Positions 7,626 to 16,291 of a DNA stretch of 64,000 bases are shown piece by piece. The notes under the pieces were generated by a model that saw nothing but the letters and a program-made list of their open reading frames with translations, made no database searches and was not told the DNA's origin. The number at the start of each line of letters is the position of its first letter. Position 1 is the stretch's first letter. This stretch comes from JAJZVS01 sp963708095. Lineage in GTDB: Bacteria; Pseudomonadota; Alphaproteobacteria; Acetobacterales; Acetobacteraceae. The DNA lies in NCBI GenBank assembly GCA_963708095.1, contig OY970182.1, forward strand, positions 1 to 64,000, written 5' to 3'. Both the position numbers and the translations under genes were made by a program.

Positions 7626-8364
7626 GCGGACGGAGCTGCTCGTCGCCTCCGGCATCACCGCCGGCTACGGCAAGCTGCGCGTGCTGGAGGGGGTCGACAT
7701 CACCGTCGGCACCGGCGAGATCGTTGCCCTGCTGGGGCCGAACGGCGCCGGCAAGAGTACGTTGCTCTCCGCGCTTTCCGGCCTTCTGCCGAAAACCGCC
7801 GGCACGGTGCGCTTCGCCGGCGCCGATCTCAGCAGCGTGACGCCGCAGCAGACGGTGCGCGCCGGGCTCGTGCACGTGCTGGAAGGCCATCGCGTCTTCG
7901 CCCCGCTCAGCGTGCACGAGAACCTTCTGCTCGCCGGCTTCAACGCGCCCCCCGGCGAACGCGCGGCGCGGCTGGAGGAAGCCTATGCGGCGTTTCCCGA
8001 AATGGCCGAACGGAGGACGCTCGCCGCCGGCTCGCTCAGCGGCGGGCAGCAGCAGATGCTGGTGGTGGCGCAGGGAATCGTGCGCCGGCCGCGGCTGTTG
8101 ATGCTGGACGAACCGTCGGCCGGCCTGTCCCCGGTGCTGGTCGATCGCGTGCTCGACGTCGCCGTGGCGATGCGCGACCGCGGCGTCTCCATCCTGCTGG
8201 TCGAGCAGCTCGTGGAGAAGGCGCTGAAGATCGCCGATCGCGTCTACGTGCTCGCCCGCGGCCGGATCGTGCTGCAAGGCGATGCGACGTCCAGCCTGAC
8301 CCCCGAGGTGCTGGAACGGGCCTATCTCGGGGAAGAAACCAGCAGCGCCGCGCAGGTATCATGA
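7606..8364 (+). CDS. ABC transporter ATP-binding protein LivF, 252 aa
   Basis: Second ATPase of the importer. Walker A (GPNGAGKST), the signature LSGGQQQ and Walker B (LLMLDEP) are all intact, and LLVEQ carries the region after the D-loop. With the degenerate signature of the LivG half encoded just before it, the heterodimer may have one weak and one strong site. The ATG overlaps the upstream gene by 20 bases and has AGGGAGG close upstream. The stop overlaps the next start as ATGA, so the operon continues. Confidence 0.9.
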   Translation: MPISAPERTELLVASGITAGYGKLRVLEGVDITVGTGEIVALLGPNGAGKSTLLSALSGLLPKTAGTVRFAGADLSSVTPQQTVRAGLVHVLEGHRVFAPLSVHENLLLAGFNAPPGERAARLEEAYAAFPEMAERRTLAAGSLSGGQQQMLVVAQGIVRRPRLLMLDEPSAGLSPVLVDRVLDVAVAMRDRGVSILLVEQLVEKALKIADRVYVLARGRIVLQGDATSSLTPEVLERAYLGEETSSAAQVS

Positions 8365-9467
8365 AGATCGTCTCCGTCGAGTCCATCACCGTCAGCATTC
8401 CGTACGAGAACGGCGGCGGCCCGCGCTTCATCGCCGGTCGCCCGTCGACCACGCTCGATATCCTGCTGGTGCGGATCGAAACGGACGACGGCCTGATCGG
8501 CTGGGGCGAGGCGTTCGGCCACGCGGTGGTGCCCGCCACCAAGCGCGTGCTGGAAACCCTGGTCGCGCCGCAACTGATCGGGCGCGACGCCACCGACATC
8601 GCCGGGCTGATGCACGATCTGAACCAGAAGCTGCACCTGTTCGGGCGCAACGGCCCGGTGGTGTACGCGCTCTCGGGCGTCGACATCGCGCTGTGGGACC
8701 TGGCCGGCAAGCGGGCCGGCCTGCCGCTGTATCAGCTCCTGGGCGGCAACCGCTGCGCCAGCGTTCCCGCCTACGCGAGCCTGCTTCGCTACGGCGATCC
8801 CGAGGTCGTTGCGCGCAATACCGCCGCCGCCGTCGCGCGCGGGTACCGCTTCGTCAAGCTGCACGAAATCACCGAACCCGCCGTGCGCGCCGCGCGGGAC
8901 GCCGCAGGCCCGGACGTGGCGCTGATGGTCGATACGAACTGCCCCTGGAGCGTGGCGGACGCCTGCGCCATGGCCGACACGCTGCGGCCCTTCGGCCTCC
9001 ATTGGCTGGAAGAGCCGGTCTGGCCGCCGGAAGACCACGCCGGCCTCGCCCGCGTCCGCCGCACCGGCATCCCCATCGCCGCCGGCGAGAACGCCGCCGG
9101 ACTGCACGACTTCCGCCACCTGTTCGAAGCCGGTGCCCTCGATATCGCCCAGCCCAGCGTCACCAAGATCGGCGGCATCACCGAAGCGCGGAAGATCATG
9201 GCGCTGGCCGAGGCGTTCGGCGTGCGGCTGGTGCCGCACTGCGCCTATTTCGGCCCCGGCTACCTGGCCTCGCTGCACCTCAACGCCTGCCTCCCGGCGG
9301 AGACGGAGTTCGAGCGGCTCTACCTCGACCTGGAAGCAAGCCTGTTTGCGCCCTTTACCGACGCAACGAACGGACGGGTGGCCGTGCCGCAAGGGCCAGG
9401 CCTCGGCTGCGATCCCGACCCCGAGGTGCTGGCGCGCTACCGCACGGAACCCAAACCGGCGGCGTGA
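8361..9467 (+). CDS. Mandelate racemase/muconate lactonizing enzyme family protein, 368 aa
   Basis: Enolase-superfamily enzyme that would abstract a proton alpha to a carboxylate, typically in sugar-acid dehydration or racemisation. Metal ligands fit the family at D191 (MVDTN), E217 (LEEP) and E243 (AGEN), evenly spaced by 26 residues. The general base pair is K166-L-H168 rather than K-x-K, and H293 (VPHCAY) is present. Position 266, normally the Asp partner of that His, is Ser (QPSVTK). The reaction may therefore differ from mandelate racemase. The gene overlaps livF by four bases, so the substrate or product is presumably what the transporter imports. Confidence 0.85.
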   Translation: MKIVSVESITVSIPYENGGGPRFIAGRPSTTLDILLVRIETDDGLIGWGEAFGHAVVPATKRVLETLVAPQLIGRDATDIAGLMHDLNQKLHLFGRNGPVVYALSGVDIALWDLAGKRAGLPLYQLLGGNRCASVPAYASLLRYGDPEVVARNTAAAVARGYRFVKLHEITEPAVRAARDAAGPDVALMVDTNCPWSVADACAMADTLRPFGLHWLEEPVWPPEDHAGLARVRRTGIPIAAGENAAGLHDFRHLFEAGALDIAQPSVTKIGGITEARKIMALAEAFGVRLVPHCAYFGPGYLASLHLNACLPAETEFERLYLDLEASLFAPFTDATNGRVAVPQGPGLGCDPDPEVLARYRTEPKPAA

Positions 9468-9469
9468 AA

Positions 9470-9586
9470 GCAAGGCCAGGGGGCTTTGCCCCCTGGACCC
9501 CACCCGCACGGAACAAAATAGATAGGGGTCCAGGGGACGAGTTCCCTGGCGGGGGGTCCAGGGGGGCAGAGCCCCCCTGGCCTTGC
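9470..9586. repeat. Triple-hairpin palindromic repeat between convergent genes
   Basis: Two arms (9470-9501 and 9553-9586) are near-perfect inverted copies, beginning GCAAGGCCAGGGGG, and each arm is itself a hairpin (CCAGGGGGC-TTT-GCCCCCTGG and CCAGGGGGGC-AGA-GCCCCCCTGG). A third hairpin, CCAGGGGA-CGAG-TTCCCTGG, lies between. It sits between two convergent genes and probably serves as a bidirectional transcription end. A degenerate relative is at 32980-33032. Confidence 0.8.
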
Positions 9587-9599
9587 TTGCGCGCGGCGA

Positions 9600-10313
9600 T
9601 CAGGCGCCGAGGCGGGTGGCGAGGTCCTCGATATCGGTTGCAATCACGTCCCATTCCGCGTCGGCTTTGAAATCGCGCACCTGGTGCGGGCCGTATTCTG
9701 TCGGTCGGGGGAAGAAGGCGGTCATCAGGCCGCAGTTGCGGGCTGCTGCCAGGTCGCCGTTATGTGCTGCCGCCATCATGACCTGGGCGGGTTCGAGTTC
9801 CAGCAGTCGGGCGACGCCGAGATAGGTTTCCGGATCGGGCTTGTAGTGGCCGAACAGGTCTGAGCCGAACACCATGTCCCACGGCAGACCTGCGTGCCTG
9901 GCCATGTTGGTGAGCAGGGCCACGTTGCCGTTCGATAACGGTCCGATGATGAAGCGGCGTTTCAGCCGGGCGAGGCCGGGCACAGAATCGGGCCACGGGT
10001 TCAGCCGGTGCCAGCCGCGGTTGATGTGGCGCAGGTCCGCTTCCGACAGTCCCGCAACCTTGAACTCTGCCACCAGCCGATCGAGCGAGGCGCGGTGCAG
10101 GTCGTCGAGCTTGGTCCAGGGCAGTTCTCCGCTGCGCACGCGCTGCATGGAGGGGTGGTAGGCTGCCCGCCAGGCGTCCACGAGCCCGGTCCAGTCGGCG
10201 GCGATCCCGCTTGCGGCGCCGAAGGCGGACAGTTCCGCGATCAGGCTGCCGCGCCAGTCCACCACCGTGCCGAACGTGTCGAACACGATCGCCGTCGGCG
10301 CTCTGGTCGTCAT
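9600..10313 (-). CDS. HAD-superfamily haloacid dehalogenase type II, 237 aa
   Basis: Predicted hydrolase of the (S)-2-haloacid dehalogenase group, which removes halide from short 2-haloacids through an aspartyl ester. The nucleophile motif FDTFGTVVDW is at the N-terminus, LSNGN forms motif II, KPDPETY supplies the lysine and tyrosine, and AAHNGDL matches the family motif. Length is typical. The start at 10313 has GGGAGG about six bases upstream. Many family members act on substrates other than haloacids, so the dehalogenase role is a family call. It is convergent with the enolase-superfamily gene and separated from it by the hairpin repeat. Confidence 0.85.
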   Translation of the reverse strand: MTTRAPTAIVFDTFGTVVDWRGSLIAELSAFGAASGIAADWTGLVDAWRAAYHPSMQRVRSGELPWTKLDDLHRASLDRLVAEFKVAGLSEADLRHINRGWHRLNPWPDSVPGLARLKRRFIIGPLSNGNVALLTNMARHAGLPWDMVFGSDLFGHYKPDPETYLGVARLLELEPAQVMMAAAHNGDLAAARNCGLMTAFFPRPTEYGPHQVRDFKADAEWDVIATDIEDLATRLGA

Positions 10314-10413
10314 GCCTGCCTCCCGTTATGACCCGGCCGGTGCAGTATGCGTCTGTCCTGCTTTTCTGGCCACCGATGCCGCGCGTCTGGCCGCGGCCGG
10401 GGTGCGTGCGGGC

Positions 10414-11091
10414 ATGAAGCGGCTGCTGCGCGGTGCGGCGGTGCGGCGGCTGCTGGCCCGGCTGCTCGGTCTCTATCTCGGCGTTGCGCTGCGGACGACG
10501 CGCTGGACCGTGCAGGGGGAGGCGCATCTCGCGCCCTTTCTTGCCGACGGTGCGCTGATCTTCGCGGTTTGGCACGAGCGCCTGGCCCTGATGCCCGCGC
10601 TGTGGCTGCGGGTGCGCCGGCGGGCGGACATGCGGCAGCGGCGCGTGTTCCTGCTGGCCAGCCGGCATCGTGACGGGCGGTTGATCGGCACGATCCTGCG
10701 CGGATTCGGCCTGGGCGTGGTGCTGGGCTCTTCCACCCGTGGCGGGGTGGCGGGGCTGAAGGGGTCGCTCGACTGGCTGGCCCGCGGGGCGGTGATCGGG
10801 ATCACGCCGGATGGACCGCAGGGGCCGCCCCGCGTGTGTGCTCCGGGCGTCGCGGCGCTGGCGGCGCTGTCGGGCGCGCCGGTGCTGCCGTGCGCGGCCC
10901 AGACCACGCGACGCCTGATCTTGCGAAGCTGGGACCGCATGGCGCTGCCGCTGCCTTTCGGGCGCGGCGTCGTGGTCTGCGGGCCGCCGATTGCGGTGCC
11001 GCGCACGGGGTGGCAGGCAAGCGTGCCGGAGATCGCGGCGGCCCTTGATGCGGCAGCCGCGCAGGCGGACCGGACCGTCGGCCGCGGCTAA
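10414..11091 (+). CDS. DUF374 lysophospholipid acyltransferase-family protein, 225 aa
   Basis: Membrane-associated acyltransferase-like protein of the LPLAT/DUF374 group, thought to move an acyl chain onto a lipid acceptor in the envelope. WHERLALMP stands where the acyltransferase His block is expected, and TPDGPQGPP is the hallmark motif near the middle. Hydrophobic residues 10-30 could anchor the protein. The ATG at 10414 has no strong ribosome binding site; a GTG 12 bases upstream is possible. The acceptor lipid cannot be inferred. Confidence 0.75.
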   Translation: MKRLLRGAAVRRLLARLLGLYLGVALRTTRWTVQGEAHLAPFLADGALIFAVWHERLALMPALWLRVRRRADMRQRRVFLLASRHRDGRLIGTILRGFGLGVVLGSSTRGGVAGLKGSLDWLARGAVIGITPDGPQGPPRVCAPGVAALAALSGAPVLPCAAQTTRRLILRSWDRMALPLPFGRGVVVCGPPIAVPRTGWQASVPEIAAALDAAAAQADRTVGRG

Positions 11092-11157
11092 GCGGGAAGG
11101 GGCGTCCGGTTGCCCGCCTCTTGAACGCCCCTGGGCCGTTGCCTAACTCGGATGTGT

Positions 11158-11254
11158 CCGGAACGCCCGATCGGGGTTCCGGGGCTTGCAGACGGGTCGG
11201 CCCATACGGGCGGCCCGCGCTTCGAACCTTGCTCTGTTCAGGAGGTTTTCCATG
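11158..11254 (+). promoter_or_regulatory. ROSE-like RNA thermometer in the hsp20 leader
   Basis: The leader folds into successive hairpins: CCGGAAC/GTTCCGG (11158-11182, with an inner CCCG/CGGG), CGGGTC paired with GGCCCG around GCCC-ATAC-GGGC (11193-11217), and a proximal stem. In that stem CCTTGCT (11227-11233) pairs with AGGAGG (11240-11245), leaving one G unpaired in the 5' strand. ROSE thermometers are known for a U-U/C-GCU motif pairing weakly with the Shine-Dalgarno sequence and for a bulged G. Heat would melt this stem and free translation of the Hsp20 gene. The pairing is read from sequence; thermosensing is inferred from the family. Confidence 0.75.
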
Positions 11255-11752
11255 ACGACCTATGACTTCGCGCCCCTGTTCCGCACCGCCATCGGCTTCG
11301 ATCGCATGGCCCGGTTGATGGACAGCGCCGCCGCCTCGGCCGAGGCGTCCGGCTATCCGCCCTACAACATCGAGAAGCTCGGCGAGGATGATTACCGCCT
11401 GACCATGGCGGTGGCGGGCTTCAAGCCGGAAGATATCGAGCTGGTGGCGAAGGACAACACGCTCACCGTGACCGGACGCGTCGCACAGGACGCCGGTCAG
11501 GGCGAGGTGCTCTATCGCGGCATCGCCGGGCGCGCCTTCGAGCGGCGGTTCGTGCTCGCCGACCATATGGTGGTCGAGGGCGCCGATCTGCAGAATGGCC
11601 TGCTCCATGTCGGACTGAAGCGCGTCGTGCCGGAGGCGCTGAAACCGCGCCGCATTCCGGTCGGCGATGCCCAGCCGGCGGTTCAGGCGACGGCTCCCGC
11701 CAATGGGCAGATCGCCAACGATCCGAACGAGGCGGCGCGCGTCGCCGCCTGA
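11252..11752 (+). CDS. Small heat shock protein Hsp20 (IbpA type), 166 aa
   Basis: ATP-independent holdase chaperone that binds unfolding proteins in the cytoplasm. The alpha-crystallin domain covers residues about 35-130, with YNIEKLGEDDYRL at its start, GIAGRAFERRF typical of IbpA-type proteins, and the GLL of NGLLHVGL near its end. The N-terminal DFAPLFRTAIGFDRM also matches that group. The ATG at 11252 follows AGGAGG six bases away, and that site is held in the ROSE-like hairpin. The C-terminal tail after KPRRIPV (an I-x-V anchor) is Ala-rich and longer than usual. A strong terminator follows. Confidence 0.95.
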   Translation: MTTYDFAPLFRTAIGFDRMARLMDSAAASAEASGYPPYNIEKLGEDDYRLTMAVAGFKPEDIELVAKDNTLTVTGRVAQDAGQGEVLYRGIAGRAFERRFVLADHMVVEGADLQNGLLHVGLKRVVPEALKPRRIPVGDAQPAVQATAPANGQIANDPNEAARVAA

Positions 11753-11771
11753 CCGCTTCTCGCGGTGATGG

Positions 11772-11801
11772 AAAGGGGCCGGCATCGTCCGGCCCCTTTT
11801 T
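11772..11801 (+). terminator. Rho-independent terminator after hsp20
   Basis: GGGGCCGG-CATCGT-CCGGCCCC forms an eight-pair stem followed by five T residues, 20 bases after the hsp20 stop codon. Confidence 0.9.
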
Positions 11802-11932
11802 GCGTGCGCGCGGCGGCGGGGGTTTCCCGCTCCGGCGGTTCCTGCGACGATCGGGTCTGGCGGCGCACATCCCGGCTTGGTCGGTGTGCGGCGCCGAACC
11901 GGCCGCAGCAGGCCGATGCCGGGGGAAAACCG

Positions 11933-12733
11933 ATGTCCGAACCGCCGATCCACGAGCTCTATGCCATCCGCTACGCGACCCGCGAGGCGCGCCGGTCCGA
12001 TCATTTCATCGGCGGCGATCCGCATGACGGGCCGATGCCGATGGATTATTTCGTCTGGGTGGCGATCGGCGCGGGCCGGGCGGTGGTGATCGATGCCGGC
12101 TTCACCGAACCGGTGGCGCAGAAGCGCGGGCGGACGTTCCTCCGCTGCCCGGTCGAGGCGCTGGGGCTGGTCGGCGTCGATCCGGCGGCGGTGAAGGACG
12201 TGGTGCTGACGCATCTGCACTACGACCACGTAGGCAATTTCGATCGTTTCCCGAATGCCGAATTCCATCTGCAGGAGCCGGAGCTGCACTACGCGGTGGG
12301 GCGCTATATGCGCTACCAAAAGCTCGCGCATTCCTTCGAGGTCGACGACGTGGTCGGCATCGTGCGGATGAACTACGCGCGTCGCGTGCATCTGTACAAC
12401 GGCCCGCACGAACTGGCACCCGGTATCACCCTGCATCCGGCGCCGGGCCATTCGGCGGGACTGCAATTCCTGCGGGTGCATACCGCGCGCGGCTGGGTGG
12501 TGGTGGCCTCCGACGTGACGCACTACTACGAACACATGGAAACGGAACGGGTCTTCACCACCGCCTTCCACATCGGCCAGATGCTGGAAGGCTACGACCT
12601 GCTGCGCCAGGCGGCGCCGAGCCCGGCGCATATCGTGCCGGGCCACGATCCGGAAGTGATGCGCCGCTATCCGGCGCCAAAGCCGGAGCTGGAAGGGATC
12701 GTGGTGCGCCTGGACGTCCCGCCGCGGGCGTAG
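11933..12733 (+). CDS. MBL-fold metallohydrolase (N-acyl homoserine lactonase-like), 266 aa
   Basis: Zinc hydrolase of the metallo-beta-lactamase fold. The metal motif THLHYDHVG, then PGHSAG, SDVTH and a late PGHDP are all in place and spaced as in the AHL lactonase/AttM-like branch. The ATG at 11933 is chosen because homologous sequence starts there and GGGGGA precedes it; the frame is open further upstream across the hsp20 terminator. It stands alone between hsp20 and a convergent reductase gene. Lactonase activity is one possibility among several for this branch. Confidence 0.8.
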   Translation: MSEPPIHELYAIRYATREARRSDHFIGGDPHDGPMPMDYFVWVAIGAGRAVVIDAGFTEPVAQKRGRTFLRCPVEALGLVGVDPAAVKDVVLTHLHYDHVGNFDRFPNAEFHLQEPELHYAVGRYMRYQKLAHSFEVDDVVGIVRMNYARRVHLYNGPHELAPGITLHPAPGHSAGLQFLRVHTARGWVVVASDVTHYYEHMETERVFTTAFHIGQMLEGYDLLRQAAPSPAHIVPGHDPEVMRRYPAPKPELEGIVVRLDVPPRA

Positions 12734-12798
12734 GCGCGGCTGTCCGACGCGCGCGCTCGGCTCCCGGCGTCGCGGCCACGAACCGCGGAACCGGCAGG

Positions 12799-13812
12799 CT
12801 AGCCGGTCGGCAGGCCTTGCGTGGTCGAATACTCGAAATGCAGCGCCTGGCCGGGATGCACGACGTGCCAGATCGCGTGCGCGGCCATCGCCGCTTCGCT
12901 GAAGCCCTGCAGGATCAGTTTCAGCTTGCCCGGATAGCTGACGACGTCGCCGATCGCGAACACGCCCGGAATGCTCGTTTCGCAGGTGGCCGGATCGATC
13001 CGTACCCGGTGCTGATCGAGTGCGACCCCCCAGTCGGCGATCGGGCCAAGCTCGGCGGCGAGGCCGAAGAAGGCGAGCAGCACGTCGGCCGGCAGCGCGC
13101 GGGTTTCGCCCGCGAGCGTGGCGACCTCGACCGCGGCCAGGGCGCCGTCCGCTCCGTGCAGCGCGGCGAGCTGGTAGGGAATGACCAGCTCCACCTCGCC
13201 CCGCGCGGCGGCGGCTTCCAGGGCGGCGGCGCTCTCCGGCGCGGCGCGGAAGCGTGCGCGGCGATGCACCACCGCGACCCGCGCGATGTCCTTCAGCGCC
13301 AACGCCCAGTCGACGGCGGAATCGCCGCCGCCGGCGATCACGACGCGCCGCCCGCGCAGGCTTTCCCGGGTGCGGACGAGGTAGCGCACCGCGCCGGTCG
13401 CTTCATACGCCGCGAGCCCGGGCAGCGGCGGGCGGTTGGGTCCGAAGGCGCCGGCGCCGGCGGCGATGATGACGGCTTTCGCGTGTACGTCGCTGCCCTG
13501 GTCGGTGTGCAGCCGGAACGCACCGGCGGTGCCCGCAAGCCCCGTCACCCGCTCGCCGAGCAGGCGGCGCGGGGCGAACGGCGCGGCCTGGCGTTCCAGC
13601 GCGTCGATCAGCGCTCCGGCATCGATCGCCGGGTGGGCGGGGATGTCGTAGATCGGCTTTTCCGGATAGAGTGCGGCGCATTGTCCGCCCGGCTCGGCCA
13701 GTGCATCGATCAGGACTGCCGAAAGTTTCAGCATGCCGAGCTCGAACACGGCGAACAGGCCGGCGGGGCCGGCGCCGATGATGGCGACATCGGTTTCAAT
13801 CGGTACGGTCAT
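12799..13812 (-). CDS. Ferredoxin-NADP+ reductase, thioredoxin-reductase-like, 337 aa
   Basis: Flavoprotein that passes electrons between NADPH and ferredoxin or flavodoxin in the cytoplasm. The FAD-binding GAGPAG is near the N-terminus and the NADP-binding GGGDSAVDWA is about halfway. FAIGDV near the C-terminus contacts the flavin. The family signature EPGGQCAALYPEKPIYDIP is present, and the CxxC active site of true thioredoxin reductases is absent, which supports the YumC-type FNR assignment. The ATG at 13812 starts the conserved sequence; the longer open frame has no support. Confidence 0.88.
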   Translation of the reverse strand: MTVPIETDVAIIGAGPAGLFAVFELGMLKLSAVLIDALAEPGGQCAALYPEKPIYDIPAHPAIDAGALIDALERQAAPFAPRRLLGERVTGLAGTAGAFRLHTDQGSDVHAKAVIIAAGAGAFGPNRPPLPGLAAYEATGAVRYLVRTRESLRGRRVVIAGGGDSAVDWALALKDIARVAVVHRRARFRAAPESAAALEAAAARGEVELVIPYQLAALHGADGALAAVEVATLAGETRALPADVLLAFFGLAAELGPIADWGVALDQHRVRIDPATCETSIPGVFAIGDVVSYPGKLKLILQGFSEAAMAAHAIWHVVHPGQALHFEYSTTQGLPTG

Positions 13813-13939
13813 GCGGTATCCGGTCGGGCGTGGCGTGAGGCAGGGCAGGGTGATGGCGATACGGAGGCGGGGATCTGCCCCGGGTCCGGCGGTGGTTCTA
13901 TCCGTGCCGGGGCGTGGAGGCAAAACCGACATATCAGTC

Positions 13940-14164
13940 TCAGGCTGACGTCGTCCTGGCCTGCCGCCAACGCTTCAGGGCGACCAGCGCCCAGATTGCC
14001 TCTACAAGGCCGAACGGCCAGGCGCCCTGGAGAAATCCGTAGACGGACCCGAGGGCGCATGATCCGGCGAAGGCGAGAATGAACCAGGGGCTGCGCCGCT
14101 CGCAGGCGTAGCACACGAGCATCGCCGAGACGGCGAACAGTCCGAACAGGGTCAGCGGGTCCAT
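13940..14164 (-). CDS. Small integral membrane protein of unknown function, 74 aa
   Basis: A short protein with two or three hydrophobic segments (DPLTLFGLFAVSAMLVCYA, then FILAFAGSCALGSVYGFL and the stretch to ALVALKRW) and a basic C-terminus. A GTG nine codons upstream (14191) is an alternative start. It resembles small conserved hypothetical proteins common in Alphaproteobacteria, but no function is known to me. It lies between parE and the ferredoxin reductase on the same strand. Confidence 0.65.
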   Translation of the reverse strand: MDPLTLFGLFAVSAMLVCYACERRSPWFILAFAGSCALGSVYGFLQGAWPFGLVEAIWALVALKRWRQARTTSA

Positions 14165-14233
14165 GTGCACGCCCGCACCGGCCTCTGCCACCGCAGCCGC
14201 CGACCTCGGGCGAGGCCGGTCATAGGGGGATAC

Positions 14234-16291
14234 TCACACGTCTACCTCCGCCACGCTTCCCGCCCGCTCCTGGATGAACTGGAAGCGCAGCTCCGGCCGC
14301 TTGCCCATCAGGCTTTCCACCAGCGCGTTCGTCGCCGCCCGATCCTCGGGCGGGGCGACCACCCGCAGCAGGGTGCGCCGGGCGGGGTCCATCGTCGTTT
14401 CCTTCAATTGCGACGGCGGCATCTCGCCCAGGCCCTTGAAGCGGCTGACCTCGATCTTCGCCCCGGGCTTGAAATGGCGCTTTTCCTTGCGCACCCGGTC
14501 CGCATCGTCCATCGCATAGACCGACGTGCCACCCTGGGTCAGGCGGTACAGCGGCGGCTGCGCCAGATAGACATGTCCGTTGCGCACCAGCTCCGGCAGC
14601 TCGCGGTAGAAGAACGTCATCAGCAATGAGGCGATATGCGCGCCGTCCACGTCGGCGTCGGTCATGATGATGACCCGGCCGTAGCGCAGCCGCGCGCGGT
14701 CGAACCGGTCGCCGACGCCGCAGCCCAGCGCCTCGATCAGATCCTTGAGCTCCTGGTTGGCGCGCAGCTTGTCGGCCGAGGCGGACGCCACGTTCAGGAT
14801 CTTCCCTCGCAGCGGCAGCACCGCCTGGGTTTCCCGGTTGCGCGCCTGCTTGGCCGAGCCGCCGGCGGAATCGCCCTCTACGAGAAAGATTTCGGTCTCG
14901 GCGGCGTTTTCCCGCGTGCAGTCCGTCAGCTTGCCGGGCAGGCGCAGCCGGCGGGTCGGCGACTTGCGGGCGGTGTCCTTGCTTTCCTTCCGCCGCAGCC
15001 GTTCCTCGGCACGCTCGATCGCGAAGGCGAGCAGGTTGTCCGCCTGCGCCGGATCGCCGGCAAGGAAATGGTCGAACCGGTCGCGCAACGCGGTCTCTAC
15101 CAGGCGCGCGGCGTCCGGGCTGGTGAGCTTCTCCTTGGTCTGGCCCTGGAACTGCGGCTCGCGCAGGAACAGCGACAGCTTGGCGGCGAGCGGGCCGAGC
15201 ACGTCCTCGGTCGTGAGCGCGCCCGCGCGGCGGTTGCCGCGGTGTTCGCCCCAGGCGCGCAGGCCTTTCAGCAGGGCGGCGCGGAAGCCGGCCTCGTGCG
15301 TGCCGCCTTCCGGCGTGGGGACGGTGTTGCAGTAGGAATGGAGGAAGCCGTCAGCGGTCTCCAGCCAGGCGGCGGCCCATTCCAGCCGGCCGCTGGCCTC
15401 GCCCGGCAGGTCCGCTTCGCCGGACCAGGGGGTGGGCAGCACGCGGGCGGCATCGGCGATGTCTTCTTCCAGACTGTCGCGCAGACCGCCGGGGAAATGC
15501 AGTACCGCCTCGGCCGGGACGTCCGGCTTGTTATCCGGCTTGTTGTCTCTGGGCAGGGTGGGGAGCAGGGCGGGATCGCAGGCCCAGCGGATCTCGACGC
15601 CGCGGAACAGATAGGCCTTGGAGCGGCACAGCCGGTAGAGCCGCGCCGGGCTGAAGGCGAGGGCGCCGAAAATCTCCGGATCGGGCTTGCAGCGGATCGT
15701 GGTGCCGCGGCGGTTCTGCACGGGCCCGGCGTTGGCGAGCTTGCCGAGCGGCTTGCCGCGCGCATAGGCCTGCTTCCAGAGGATCCGGTCGCGCGCGACC
15801 TCCACCTCCAGCCGCTCCGACAGCGCGTTGACCACCGAGCTGCCGACCCCGTGCAGGCCGCCGGAGGTCGCATAGGCCTTGCCGCCGAATTTCCCCCCCG
15901 AATGCAGGGTGGTCAGGATCACTTCCAGCGCGCTGAGGTGCTTGAATTTCGGATGGGGATCGACCGGGATGCCGCGGCCGTTGTCGCGCACGGTCAGGAA
16001 GTTGCCGTCCTCCAGGGTCATTTCGATGAAGCTGGCGTGGCCGGCGACGGCCTCGTCCATGGCGTTGTCGAGCAACTCGGCGGCGAGGTGGTGCAGCGCC
16101 GCCTCGTCGGTGCCGCCGACATACATGCCTGGGCGGCGGCGGACGGGTTCGAGCCCTTCCAGGACCTCGATATCCTTGGCCGAGTAGCTGTCTGCCTCCG
16201 GCCGTGCGGCTTGTCTCGGCGCAGCCGTGTCGCGCGGTGCGGGCTTGGCGGCCGGCTTGGCGGCGCGGCTGGGGCCGAACAGATCGTTCAT
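14234..16291 (-). CDS. parE: DNA topoisomerase IV subunit B, 685 aa
   Basis: ATPase subunit of topoisomerase IV, which with ParC unlinks daughter chromosomes. The GHKL ATPase domain (about residues 40-250) shows ELLDNAMDEA, DNGRGIPV and GGLHGVGSSV. The transducer follows, and the TOPRIM domain has EGDSAGGSA and MTDADVDGAHI. The C-terminal FKGLGEM motif is present. RRPGMYVGGT and the overall length fit ParE better than GyrB. An Ala/Pro/Arg-rich stretch of about 30 residues precedes the core. AGGAA lies about eight bases before the ATG. parC is not in the window. Confidence 0.92.
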   Translation of the reverse strand: MNDLFGPSRAAKPAAKPAPRDTAAPRQAARPEADSYSAKDIEVLEGLEPVRRRPGMYVGGTDEAALHHLAAELLDNAMDEAVAGHASFIEMTLEDGNFLTVRDNGRGIPVDPHPKFKHLSALEVILTTLHSGGKFGGKAYATSGGLHGVGSSVVNALSERLEVEVARDRILWKQAYARGKPLGKLANAGPVQNRRGTTIRCKPDPEIFGALAFSPARLYRLCRSKAYLFRGVEIRWACDPALLPTLPRDNKPDNKPDVPAEAVLHFPGGLRDSLEEDIADAARVLPTPWSGEADLPGEASGRLEWAAAWLETADGFLHSYCNTVPTPEGGTHEAGFRAALLKGLRAWGEHRGNRRAGALTTEDVLGPLAAKLSLFLREPQFQGQTKEKLTSPDAARLVETALRDRFDHFLAGDPAQADNLLAFAIERAEERLRRKESKDTARKSPTRRLRLPGKLTDCTRENAAETEIFLVEGDSAGGSAKQARNRETQAVLPLRGKILNVASASADKLRANQELKDLIEALGCGVGDRFDRARLRYGRVIIMTDADVDGAHIASLLMTFFYRELPELVRNGHVYLAQPPLYRLTQGGTSVYAMDDADRVRKEKRHFKPGAKIEVSRFKGLGEMPPSQLKETTMDPARRTLLRVVAPPEDRAATNALVESLMGKRPELRFQFIQERAGSVAEVDV

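Noticed and set aside
5751..7658. 635-codon minus-strand ORF opposite the LivM-LivG gene
   Set aside because: His/Arg/Gln-rich composition typical of antisense frames; the plus strand has intact Walker motifs and membrane segments.
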